DNA of 6,489 bases from Actinomycetota bacterium (GTDB lineage: Bacteria; Actinomycetota; Thermoleophilia; Solirubrobacterales; Solirubrobacteraceae), in contig CAJCIJ010000173.1 in the NCBI GenBank assembly GCA_903970315.1, positions 1 to 6,489 of the forward strand. Direction: 5' to 3'. The notes under the pieces were generated by a model. That model did no database searches. It had not been told where the DNA came from and worked only from the letters and a program-made list of their open reading frames with translations. Position 1 is the stretch's first letter, and every line of letters begins with the position of its first letter. The position numbers were made by a program, and so were the translations under genes. Below are positions 1-6,371 of this stretch, one piece after another.

Positions 1-35
1 TGGTCATCGAGAAGGCCACACTCACGGCCCACTGA
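1..35 (+). CDS. C-terminal end of an upstream gene (partial)
   Basis: The frame starting at base 3 reads VIEKATLTAH and then stops at TGA (33-35). Nine of the ten visible codons end in G or C, as expected for real coding sequence in this GC-rich genome. The stop lies 20 bases before the desaturase start, a spacing typical of co-transcribed genes. Too little is visible to name a product, and an open stretch this short could also be chance. Confidence 0.4.
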   Translation, partial: VIEKATLTAH

Positions 36-55
36 GCACGCCGGGCGGGAGCAAC

Positions 56-1162
56 ATGACCGCATCTCGGCCAACAACCGCCGAGCCCCCGCAAGCAACC
101 GTCGAACCCCAGAAACGCCCGGAACCCGCCGGGGCTGACCCTGCCGGCGGCAGTCCCTGTTGGCGGCAGGTGCTCGCGCCTTACGCCCAACCGCGTCTTG
201 GCCGCAGCTGGCTGGACCTGGCGACCTCGGTTTTGCCCTATCTGGGCCTGACCGTGGCGATGTACTTCGCGCTGGGCGTCTCCTACCTACTCGTGCTCGC
301 CATTGCCGTGCCCGCAAGCGGCTTTCTGATGCGCACGTTCGTCCTCTACCACGACTGCTCCCACGGCTCGGTCTTCGTGTCCAAACGCGCCAACCGGTGG
401 CTGGGCGTGACTCTGGGGCTGCTCGTCTACTCGCCGTTTGTGCGCTGGCGCCACGACCACGCGATTCACCACGCCACCTCCGGCGACCTCGATCGGCGCG
501 GCGGAGGCGACGTCCGCACCCTGACCATCGGCGAGTACCTCGCTCTGGGCCGCCGCGGGCGGGCCGGCTACCGCCTGTTTCGCAACCCCCTTGTGATGTT
601 CGGCATAGGGCCCTTCGTCGCGCTGCTGATCGGCCCACGGTTTGCGGCCCGCTCGGCGCGCGGTCGTATGCGCCAGAGCGTGATGGGTACCAATGTTGCG
701 CTGGCGGCCCTCGTGAGCGCCCAGTGCTTGCTGCTTGGCTGGGAGAACTTCCTCCTGGTGACGGCGCCCACAGTGCTGGTGACCGGGTCCGCCGGCATCT
801 GGCTTTTCTACGTCCAGCATCAATTCGAGGACGCCTACTGGGAAGGCACGGCCAGCTGGAACTACGCCGACTCGGCGCTGAAGGGCAGCTCGTACCTGAA
901 ACTGCCCAAGGTGCTGCAGTTCTTCTCGGGCAATATCGGGCTGCACCACATCCACCATCTCAACGCACGGATTCCCAACTACAACCTGCAGCTCGCCCAT
1001 GACGAGAACCCGATCTTTCACGAGGTGCCCACACTTTCCCTGTGGGACGGGCTGCGGGCGGTGCGTCTGAAGCTCTGGGACGAGGACGCCAGGCAGATGG
1101 TGAGCTTCGCCGAGGCTCGCCGGCGCCTACCTGTGGCGCCCGCCTCGTCGCACGCCGGCTGA
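56..1162 (+). CDS. Membrane fatty acid (acyl-lipid) desaturase, Des/DesA type
   Basis: Predicted di-iron integral-membrane desaturase that introduces a double bond into fatty acyl chains of membrane lipids, using O2 and an electron donor such as ferredoxin. The three histidine boxes of the family are visible: HDCSH at residues 99-103, HAIHH at 135-139 within RHDHAIHHATSG, and HHIHH at 297-301, followed by LNARIPNYNL. A further QHQFED motif is at 254-259. Hydrophobic segments lie near 58-97, 114-128, 178-196 and 208-252. The spacing and the NIGLHHIHH and GIWLFYVQH stretches recall Bacillus Des (delta-5) and bacterial omega-6 (delta-12) desaturases; regiospecificity cannot be read from sequence. 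Length (368) is normal for the family, apart from a Pro/Ala-rich, probably disordered N-terminus of about 35 residues. The ATG follows GGGAG (47-51). The upstream stop at 33-35 suggests an operon with the preceding gene. Confidence 0.93.
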   Translation: MTASRPTTAEPPQATVEPQKRPEPAGADPAGGSPCWRQVLAPYAQPRLGRSWLDLATSVLPYLGLTVAMYFALGVSYLLVLAIAVPASGFLMRTFVLYHDCSHGSVFVSKRANRWLGVTLGLLVYSPFVRWRHDHAIHHATSGDLDRRGGGDVRTLTIGEYLALGRRGRAGYRLFRNPLVMFGIGPFVALLIGPRFAARSARGRMRQSVMGTNVALAALVSAQCLLLGWENFLLVTAPTVLVTGSAGIWLFYVQHQFEDAYWEGTASWNYADSALKGSSYLKLPKVLQFFSGNIGLHHIHHLNARIPNYNLQLAHDENPIFHEVPTLSLWDGLRAVRLKLWDEDARQMVSFAEARRRLPVAPASSHAG

Positions 1163-1170
1163 CGCCAGCA

Positions 1171-1197
1171 CGGCCTTCGGTCAACCGACCGAGGCCG
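1171..1197. terminator. Inverted repeat at convergent gene ends, candidate bidirectional terminator
   Basis: CGGCCT (1171-1176) pairs with AGGCCG (1192-1197), and inside it TCGG (1177-1180) pairs with CCGA (1185-1188) around a TCAA loop, leaving a three-base bulge (1189-1191). It starts 8 bases after the desaturase stop and contains the stop codon and last codons of the GGDEF-EAL gene. No T-run follows on either strand, so it is not a textbook intrinsic terminator. Such U-poor hairpins between convergent genes are common in high-GC actinobacteria, which is why the call is made. Confidence 0.5.
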
Positions 1198-3619
1198 GCA
1201 GCCGCGACGAGCGTGTGCTCGCGGAGTCAACCCCGAGCTTTTGGTGTAGGCCCGGCATGCGGTCAAGCCGGCGCGCCTGGCCTTCGAGTTGTGGCTCGAG
1301 CTCTGCGGCCGGTACCGGCCGGCCCAGGCCATACCCCTGGACGAGGTCGCAGCCCAGCGCGTCCAGTGCCGCCCGTGTCTCCTCGTCCTCGACTCCCTCG
1401 GCCACGACGCGGATCCCAAGTGTGCGCGCCAGCTGGATCGTCCCCTCGACGATCGCCGCGTCGGTGGCGTCCTGGCACATGTTGGCGATGAACGAGCGGT
1501 CGATCTTGAGGTGGCCAACGGGCAGCGATTTGAGGTGTGTGAGCGACGAGTATCCAGTCCCAAAGTCATCCAGCGCCAACTCAACCCCGGCCGCCCGGAT
1601 TTGCGTAAGGACGTCTCCGACGCGCACCGGGTCAGTGAGCAGCGCGGTCTCGGTGATCTCCAGCACCAGCGCCTCGGGCGGCAGTTGCCTGCTTGCCAGC
1701 GCATCAGCGACTTCGCGTGGGAAGGTGGCATCGAGCAGGTCCGCGAGCGTCGTGTTGACCGCGACGTACAGGTCATAGCCCTTGGTACGCCAGTCCACGA
1801 GCCGGTCAAGCGCCGCTCCCAGCACCGCACGTGTGAGCGGCCGCGACAGCCCGCCATGTTCGGCTGCCGCCAGAAAGCTGAGTGGTGGGATCAGCTCGCC
1901 ATCGGCGTCGCGCATGCGCACGAGTGCCTCGACCCCGGCTATCTGACGCGAACTGGTGTCTCCAATCGGCTGGAAGTGGACCTCGAGACTGTCGTTGTCC
2001 AGCGCATCGGCCACTGCTGCAGCAATACCCAGACGCTCGCGCGAGTGGGTGTCACGCTCGCGCGCGTAGAAGGCAAAGCCGGTGCGCGCCGCCTTGGCCT
2101 GGTACATGGCCACATCGGCGCACTTGAGCAGGTCGTCGAGATTGGAGGCGTGGGTCGGAAACGATGCGATGCCCAGGCTTGCGGTGATCCGCACGGCCAG
2201 CCCCCGTACCGCAAACGGTGCGCTGAGCGCCGCCAGGACGTCCTCGGCGACGCGAGCAGCCCCCTGTTCGTCGAGCTGAGGGTCCAGCAGCATGCCGAAC
2301 TCGTCGCCACCGAGACGTGCCAGCGTGTCCGTCGTCCGCAGAAGAGTTCGCAAGCGCGGCCCGATCTGCTCGAGCAGGGCGTCGCCGGCGCCATGTCCCA
2401 GGGTGTCGTTCAGCTCCTTGAAGTTGTCTAAGTCGAGCAATATCACGGAGATCCCGCCCTCGGCGTAATCGACCCCGGCAATCGCCTCACGGGCCCGCGA
2501 CATGAACAGACGCCTGTTGGGCAAACACGTGAGATCGTCGGTGGCGGCCAGGTGCCGCGCCTCGGCAAGAGTCCGGACGTCCCTGAATGCCAGACCGACA
2601 CGGACGGTTGCCGCGCACAGGGTCAAACTCGCGAACGCAAATGACAGCGGATTGAGTCTGTGCACGTAGTCCGAAAGCAGTAATCCGAGCGCCACGAGGG
2701 TGAACCCTGATGGCACGGCTAAGACCGACCAGCCCTCGATCCGCTCCGCAGCCTTCCCCGATTCCCGCTGCCATGCCGCAAACGCCATCGAGCTGACAGC
2801 AAGCAGGTAGAAGACGTCGGTGATCGGGCTGGCCTGGCTGGCGCCGTTTGCGACCTCGGCTGCATATAGACAGTCGGCGATCGCGAGCAGGAGGAAGCCG
2901 CCGCCAAGAAAACCCCACGTGCGGTCAAGTCGCCATCCGCGTAGCGCCAGCACGCCAACCACCAGGGCGGCGAGCAGGAGGTCCGCGATCGGGTAGGCAA
3001 GCTCTGTGGCCACGGCCAAGGGGCGCCCCATCGCGGACGCCAGGACCGGGCCGAACACGAGCGCGGCGCCCAGTGCGGCGAGTCCCGCTCCGGCGATGAT
3101 CCCATCCAGCCAGACTCCCGCCGGCAGCTGGCGTTGGTGGCGCAAACGTGCGAATCCGACGATGCCCGCATAGCTCAGTGGGTAGAGCGACAACCAAAGG
3201 CCGTCGCTGACCGAGGGGATCGGCGGGTTGGCTAGGTGTCCAAGCCAGATCGACCACAACAGGTTCCCCGACGCGTAGAGCGCCAGTCCCGTCGCAAAGA
3301 GCGCCCAGGGCAGCCTGTTGGTGTCGCTGCGTAGAGCGCGGAGGGCAACGATCGCGGCGACTGTGGCGTAAACCACGCACGTAAGCCATTCCCGGATGAC
3401 CAGCCACAGGCTCTGGCCACCCAGGCCAAAGAATGCATTGGCTGCCGTCACGGCAACGATCGTCAGGAGCACGGCAAAGCCGCCCTTCAGGGCCAGACCC
3501 TCGGATGGCTTCAAATCCGCCGAGTACGGCCAGACTCGAAGGGCCAAACCGCGCACTGCGGGCTTGCTGCGCCGCGAGCGAGGACGCCCGGCGAAATCGC
3601 CGACAGTGTGGCCTAGCAC
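1181..3619 (-). CDS. Membrane-bound GGDEF-EAL protein (cyclic-di-GMP synthase/phosphodiesterase)
   Basis: Bifunctional cyclic-di-GMP enzyme of the inner membrane. Residues 1-345 hold about ten hydrophobic segments (roughly 45-66, 70-95, 104-127, 140-158, 169-195, 207-227, 234-252, 265-283, 297-315, 323-345). A short linker leads to GGDEF (about 360-520). Visible there are D396-L-D-N-F-K, N404-D405, GGDEF at 437-441, and an inhibitory I-site RTTD (428-431) exactly five residues before GGDEF. EAL (about 530-780) keeps E564 of EAL, N622, E654, D684-D685 in DDFGTG, K705, E741 and Q761, so both activities look possible. The start is GTG with GGGAGGG (3624-3630) before it; the frame has a stop at 3668-3670 and no other usable start between. 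The membrane part seems internally duplicated; its ligand is unknown, and I do not recognise it as MHYT, PAS or GAF. Which activity dominates cannot be told from sequence. Confidence 0.95.
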   Translation of the reverse strand: MLGHTVGDFAGRPRSRRSKPAVRGLALRVWPYSADLKPSEGLALKGGFAVLLTIVAVTAANAFFGLGGQSLWLVIREWLTCVVYATVAAIVALRALRSDTNRLPWALFATGLALYASGNLLWSIWLGHLANPPIPSVSDGLWLSLYPLSYAGIVGFARLRHQRQLPAGVWLDGIIAGAGLAALGAALVFGPVLASAMGRPLAVATELAYPIADLLLAALVVGVLALRGWRLDRTWGFLGGGFLLLAIADCLYAAEVANGASQASPITDVFYLLAVSSMAFAAWQRESGKAAERIEGWSVLAVPSGFTLVALGLLLSDYVHRLNPLSFAFASLTLCAATVRVGLAFRDVRTLAEARHLAATDDLTCLPNRRLFMSRAREAIAGVDYAEGGISVILLDLDNFKELNDTLGHGAGDALLEQIGPRLRTLLRTTDTLARLGGDEFGMLLDPQLDEQGAARVAEDVLAALSAPFAVRGLAVRITASLGIASFPTHASNLDDLLKCADVAMYQAKAARTGFAFYARERDTHSRERLGIAAAVADALDNDSLEVHFQPIGDTSSRQIAGVEALVRMRDADGELIPPLSFLAAAEHGGLSRPLTRAVLGAALDRLVDWRTKGYDLYVAVNTTLADLLDATFPREVADALASRQLPPEALVLEITETALLTDPVRVGDVLTQIRAAGVELALDDFGTGYSSLTHLKSLPVGHLKIDRSFIANMCQDATDAAIVEGTIQLARTLGIRVVAEGVEDEETRAALDALGCDLVQGYGLGRPVPAAELEPQLEGQARRLDRMPGLHQKLGVDSASTRSSRLPASVG

Positions 3620-3623
3620 TTGG

Positions 3624-3630
3624 CCCTCCC
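3624..3630 (-). promoter_or_regulatory. Ribosome binding site fixing the GTG start of the GGDEF-EAL gene
   Basis: On the minus strand GGGAGGG lies directly before GCCAAGTG. The GGGAGG core is five bases from the GTG start codon (3617-3619). No ATG, GTG or TTG occurs in frame between this start and the upstream stop at 3668-3670, so the GTG start is well supported. Confidence 0.7.
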
Positions 3631-3641
3631 GCGCATGCCCG

Positions 3642-3671
3642 ACTATCGGCAGGCCAAGTTGCTTGCGTCAC
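3642..3671 (-). promoter_or_regulatory. Weak sigma-70-like promoter candidate for the GGDEF-EAL gene
   Basis: On the minus strand GTGACG (3671-3666) and GATAGT (3647-3642) are separated by 18 bases. Each matches the -35 or -10 consensus at four of six positions. Initiation would fall near 3635, giving a leader of about 16 bases that includes the Shine-Dalgarno sequence. The match is modest and rests only on position and consensus. Confidence 0.25.
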
Positions 3672-3712
3672 GTGCCTATGGGCCGGTGGACACATGAGGT
3701 GCGCGCGATCGG

Positions 3713-3841
3713 CAGCCACTCGGTCAACGACGCGGCTGGTAGCGATGATCGCTCCGTCAGCGGCCCGATGCTGGCGGCGGTCGCTCCGTCAACGGCCCGA
3801 CAGCTATGGCAGTCGATCGGTCTACGGCCCGATACCGACTA
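3713..3841. repeat. Degenerate tandem direct repeat, period about 32 bases
   Basis: Three units with a core near CCGTCAACGGCCCGA begin at 3754, 3786 and 3818, exactly 32 bases apart: CCGTCAGCGGCCCGA, CCGTCAACGGCCCGA and CGGTCTACGGCCCGA. The first two share TCGCT just before the core. A weaker fourth copy, CGGTCAACGACGCGG, begins at 3721, 33 bases before the next. The rest of each unit diverges. A period of 32 is not a multiple of three, so this is not a protein repeat. It is about three helical turns, so all copies would face the same side of the DNA. The array lies about 100-220 bases upstream of the GGDEF-EAL start. Confidence 0.6.
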
Positions 3842-3863
3842 CCCACGACCGACGGTGGGTCGG
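3835..3863 (-). terminator. Weak hairpin downstream of the small secreted protein gene
   Basis: ACCCAC (3841-3846) and GTGGGT (3855-3860) form a perfect six-base stem with an eight-base loop. Alternatively, CCGA/TCGG (3835-3838 with 3860-3863) adds outer pairs with a bulge. It lies about 55 bases past the stop codon at 3918-3920 on the minus strand. A second small palindrome, CGCCGC-A-GCGGCG (3885-3897), lies between. Neither has a T-run, so termination here is only a possibility. Confidence 0.25.
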
Positions 3864-3917
3864 CTGCAGCGTTGGCGCCGTCCTCGCCGCAGCGGCGCCG
3901 GGCTAAGGGTGCCGCCG

Positions 3918-4307
3918 TCAGGTGCAGTTGATAGGGAAGTCGGTGCCGCTGACCACGAACGACGCGCCACCGCGCGACATCACAAAGTACGGATCCAGCG
4001 AGAGGTTCCAGCCGTGGAAGCGGTGCAGGCGCAGGTAGGGGTGCAGCATGCCGTGACAGCCGTACAGCAGCGCCTCACGGTTGCCCCCGCTCTCCCAGCG
4101 GAACAGCGCCAGGGCGACCGGACACGCGGTGGCACTGCTGACGTGGTGCAGCTTTGAGATTTCGACCCCCGTCATCACCGGGTGCTGGCACTCGATCGTG
4201 GTAAACGCGTCGGCTCGGCCGAGGAGCAGCGGAACGACCAGCAGCACCGCCACGGCAAGCGGGACCGCTCCCCAGCGAGCCGCGCGTCTGTGGATAGCGT
4301 CCGCCAC
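3918..4307 (-). CDS. Small secreted four-cysteine protein of unknown function
   Basis: A 129-residue protein with a clear Sec signal peptide: basic n-region (HRRAARW, 6-12), hydrophobic core (about 13-29) and an Ala-Asp-Ala cleavage site after residue 34. The mature part of about 95 residues has cysteines at 40, 62, 84 and 128, enough for two disulfides outside the cell, and is rich in aromatic residues and histidine. The tail from GWNLSLDPYFVMSRGG to CT at the end looks beta-rich. It faintly recalls small actinobacterial exported proteins with a VSC...GW.C...C.RG pattern, but several expected cysteines are absent, so I do not assign a family. The GTG start follows GGAGG (4314-4318) by six bases. 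It lies 54 bases after the large secreted protein gene on the same strand, and the two may be co-transcribed. Confidence 0.8.
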   Translation of the reverse strand: MADAIHRRAARWGAVPLAVAVLLVVPLLLGRADAFTTIECQHPVMTGVEISKLHHVSSATACPVALALFRWESGGNREALLYGCHGMLHPYLRLHRFHGWNLSLDPYFVMSRGGASFVVSGTDFPINCT

Positions 4308-4313
4308 TCCTAT

Positions 4314-4318
4314 CCTCC
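4314..4318 (-). promoter_or_regulatory. Ribosome binding site fixing the GTG start of the small secreted protein
   Basis: GGAGG on the minus strand lies six bases before the GTG at 4305-4307. The resulting protein begins with a complete signal peptide, which independently supports this start. Confidence 0.65.
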
Positions 4319-4361
4319 GATTCTGACTTTCTTGTTTGCCGCGTGGGTTTTGCCGGGTCGG

Positions 4362-6065
4362 CTATCTCTTCTTGGTGATCCTGAGCGTCTTGGTCAACTT
4401 CAACGTGCCGTGCGCGGTCTTGTCGGTCAGCAGCAGGCGCGTCGTCAGCTTGCCGTGATCCTTCTCCAACAGCGATTTGCCGCTGTTTGTCAACTTCAGC
4501 GTCAGGTTTTTCTTGCCCTTCCCGCCGAGCGTGAAATGGCCGGAGGCGAGCGTGACGGTCTTGGAGCTCTTGCGCGCGGCGCTCGCGGATCCCGACGGGA
4601 GCTCAATCGTGACAGTCACCGAGCATGCAGCCGGGCAGCTGATCGTGAGCGTGACCGTGCTGCCGTTGCTCGTCGTCGAGCTGGGCACAGTGGGCGCCGC
4701 CGACGATGCGGGGATTGCCAGGAGCTCCTGCAGGAAGGTCTCGGTTCCGGGACCAGGGTTGCTCTTGTAGGCCAGGAGGAGAGAACCGCCGCCGACGCCA
4801 GCGATTATGGGGTTGGCGATCCCGCCGGCCGGTTCGGAAACCAGGACAGGTCCGTCCCAGCTCGCTCCACCGTTGGGGCTGTAGTCAATGTGCAGCCCGT
4901 CCTTGGACCACATTGCGTAGACACCGGTGCCGGAGTCGTCGACGGCGTCGAGGTCGTCGGCAGTCCCGGTCAGTGAGGCAAGCTGTACCGGGGCACCGAA
5001 GCTGCCCCCCGTGGCCGTTGCATTGAAGCGCCGGTAGTCCAACGTGTAGGTCGATCCGGCTCCGGAGATGCCGTCGCCTTCGTTCTCCAAGACGCCCATC
5101 CCGGCGGTGCCACCACTCGCGATCACGGGGTCTTCGGCGGAGCAAGCCAGCAGCCCGTACCCCGGCAGGCCTGCACCGTTAAGCGTGCCCGCGGCGTTGG
5201 AGGCGCCGTTGACGGTGCCAACCGACACGCCGTATCCAGTGCCTGCGCTGTTCACGCACCCGGGGAGGGTCGTATTCGGTCCGGCGTAGTTGTCGCCGAC
5301 GCCGACGACGATGTCCGTACCAGCAGCGGCGGGCGCCGGAGCGGCCTCGGCGCCGATCTCCGAACCAGAGACGCCAAGCGGCTTGCGCGGGTAAAGTCCG
5401 CCGTTGCCCTGGTTGCTGTTGCTCGAAGCGATCGTCGGCGACTCGGGGCCACTGAATGGGGAGTCGCTGAAGTAGTCGCCGTAGTCGTCCAGAAGGCCCA
5501 CGTCGGTGTCGCTCAGCCCGACGGCGTTGCCGAAGGCGTAGAACAGCGAAACGGGGCTGATGAAGGCGCCGCTGTTCTGAAGGCCCTGGCCGCTGGTCAG
5601 AAACGCCGAGCCGTCCGCCGGTGACTCCCACGCCACGCTTGCTTCCTTCACAGGCGTGCCGATGACGACGACATCGCCATTGGGAAGCACGACAAGCCCC
5701 CCAAGGGAGATCGTGTTGTCGCCCGTGATCGCCGGATTCTCGGCGCTGGAAACAGAGAGCAGGACCGGAGCACCACCGGAGCAGCTGGAGGCTCCGGCCG
5801 GCAGCACGCAAATCTCGACACCGCTATTGGGGGCCTGCGGATCCGACCAAGCAACGAACGTAGCCTTGCTCGCCGGGTCATAGGCGACCAGCGGATCTTC
5901 GCCATTCTGGGGAGCGTCAAGGGCGTGCGGTGGGCCGGCCACAGCTACGGCCGGGGCGATCGCGACCGCCACGCCCAGTGCGCCGGCTACGAGCACGAGC
6001 ACACAAGTTGATGCGCGGCGCGCAGCCGCAAAGCTCCTACCTCTCAAACAAAGCTGCCGCTGCAT
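4362..6065 (-). CDS. Secreted beta-propeller-like protein with lysine-rich beta-sandwich tail
   Basis: A 567-residue exported protein of unknown function. The signal peptide has a long basic n-region (1-19), a hydrophobic core (about 21-42) and an Ala-Val-Ala site after residue 43. Residues 50-450 contain loosely repeated beta units of the pattern E-x-P-x-I/V...G...VxW, seen near 56-75, 109-136, 311-328, 371-388 and 417-434. One Asp-box-like motif, SPNGGASW (396-403), has Asn in place of the usual Asp. Together they suggest a sialidase/BNR-type propeller, but no catalytic set is visible. A Ser/Thr/Pro linker (about 452-470) leads to a final domain with C477 and C481, then a lysine-rich region (LTLKLTNSGKSLLEKDHGKL at 521-540) ending in KKR. 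I associate this tail with exported Thermoleophilia proteins. No cell-wall sorting signal or C-terminal membrane anchor is seen. The ATG follows GGGGAG (6072-6077) by six bases. Confidence 0.85.
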   Translation of the reverse strand: MQRQLCLRGRSFAAARRASTCVLVLVAGALGVAVAIAPAVAVAGPPHALDAPQNGEDPLVAYDPASKATFVAWSDPQAPNSGVEICVLPAGASSCSGGAPVLLSVSSAENPAITGDNTISLGGLVVLPNGDVVVIGTPVKEASVAWESPADGSAFLTSGQGLQNSGAFISPVSLFYAFGNAVGLSDTDVGLLDDYGDYFSDSPFSGPESPTIASSNSNQGNGGLYPRKPLGVSGSEIGAEAAPAPAAAGTDIVVGVGDNYAGPNTTLPGCVNSAGTGYGVSVGTVNGASNAAGTLNGAGLPGYGLLACSAEDPVIASGGTAGMGVLENEGDGISGAGSTYTLDYRRFNATATGGSFGAPVQLASLTGTADDLDAVDDSGTGVYAMWSKDGLHIDYSPNGGASWDGPVLVSEPAGGIANPIIAGVGGGSLLLAYKSNPGPGTETFLQELLAIPASSAAPTVPSSTTSNGSTVTLTISCPAACSVTVTIELPSGSASAARKSSKTVTLASGHFTLGGKGKKNLTLKLTNSGKSLLEKDHGKLTTRLLLTDKTAHGTLKLTKTLRITKKR

Positions 6066-6107
6066 GCCGTTCTCCCCGCGTTGGTCTCGGATACCTGGGG
6101 GCGGACG

Positions 6108-6371
6108 CTAGCACTCGCCGTGCCCTACGCGCCCCAGGTGCGTCAGATCGGCCCGCAGATCGCCCGGGTCCGCGGGCACGGGCATGTCCTGAGCGGCCAG
6201 CACGCGCCGTGCGGCTGCCAGACGACGTGAAGCGGGGCTGCTGAGCCCCCGATCGATGGCCTCGCGGACCACAGTGGCCACCGAGACACCGCGTTCGCGG
6301 GCAGCGTCGACGATTCTCCGGTGGCGCTCCTCGTCCAGGAGGATCTGGAGACGATGATCCAACATGCTCAT
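6108..6371 (-). CDS. Ribbon-helix-helix protein, VapB/CopG-type antitoxin-like
   Basis: An 87-residue DNA-binding protein of ribbon-helix-helix shape: a beta strand HRLQILLD (6-13), helix A EERHRRIVDAARERG (14-28), and helix B SVATVVREAIDRGL (30-43) after the conserved Gly-Val-Ser turn. The tail (46-87), with LAAARRVLAAQDMPVPADPGDLRADL near 51-76, resembles the toxin-binding end of VapB antitoxins. Such genes are normally followed at once by a PIN-domain toxin; here the next minus-strand gene is the secreted propeller protein, 42 bases on, so no toxin partner is visible. Two ATGs are possible, 6371 and 6365 (two codons later). Neither has a Shine-Dalgarno sequence, and a leaderless transcript from the second is possible. 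It is either an orphan antitoxin or a small repressor of the genes that follow. Confidence 0.75.
   Translation of the reverse strand: MSMLDHRLQILLDEERHRRIVDAARERGVSVATVVREAIDRGLSSPASRRLAAARRVLAAQDMPVPADPGDLRADLTHLGRVGHGEC

Larger units (their letters stand above)
3620..3917. other. 298-base non-coding stretch between two minus-strand genes
   Basis: I find no convincing gene here. Open frames cross it but none has a ribosome site or a recognisable product. It holds, in order of coordinate, the ribosome site and weak promoter of the GGDEF-EAL gene, the 32-base repeat array, a small hairpin at 3835-3863 and a 13-base palindrome at 3885-3897. No tRNA-like fold and no conserved elements of a GEMM cyclic-di-GMP riboswitch are visible. 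Confidence 0.6.

Noticed and set aside
287..1021. Minus-strand open frame of 244 codons opposite the desaturase
   Set aside because: It mirrors the conserved histidine-box coding sequence, and its protein is low in recognisable pattern.
1289..2431. Plus-strand open frame of 380 codons opposite the GGDEF-EAL gene
   Set aside because: It is fully antisense to a gene with unmistakable GGDEF and EAL motifs, has no recognisable domain, and long antisense frames are expected in GC-rich coding DNA.
3620..3720. Cyclic-di-GMP riboswitch in the leader of the GGDEF-EAL gene
   Set aside because: I could not find the conserved GEMM core or paired elements, and the likely leader is too short.
3713..3841. 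CRISPR array or transposon end repeats
   Set aside because: Repeat cores are short, imperfect and only three to four in number, the non-conserved parts are far too short for spacers, and no cas or transposase gene is near.
3885..3897. CGCCGC-A-GCGGCG palindrome as a terminator of the small secreted gene
   Set aside because: Only five base pairs with a three-base loop are practical, and there is no T-run; kept only as a note.
3396..4157. Plus-strand open frame of 253 codons across the non-coding stretch
   Set aside because: It overlaps two well-supported minus-strand genes at both ends, and its middle is the 32-base repeat, whose period is not a multiple of three. The composition looks random (many Arg, Ser and Pro).
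4182..4976. Plus-strand open frame of 264 codons opposite the secreted-protein genes
   Set aside because: It runs antisense across two genes that each have a signal peptide and ribosome site; its Arg/Gln/Ala-rich product resembles no family I know.
6066..6107. Toxin gene remnant between the antitoxin-like and propeller genes
   Set aside because: The 42 bases are mostly the ribosome site and leader of the propeller gene; no PIN-like residues appear in any minus-strand frame.
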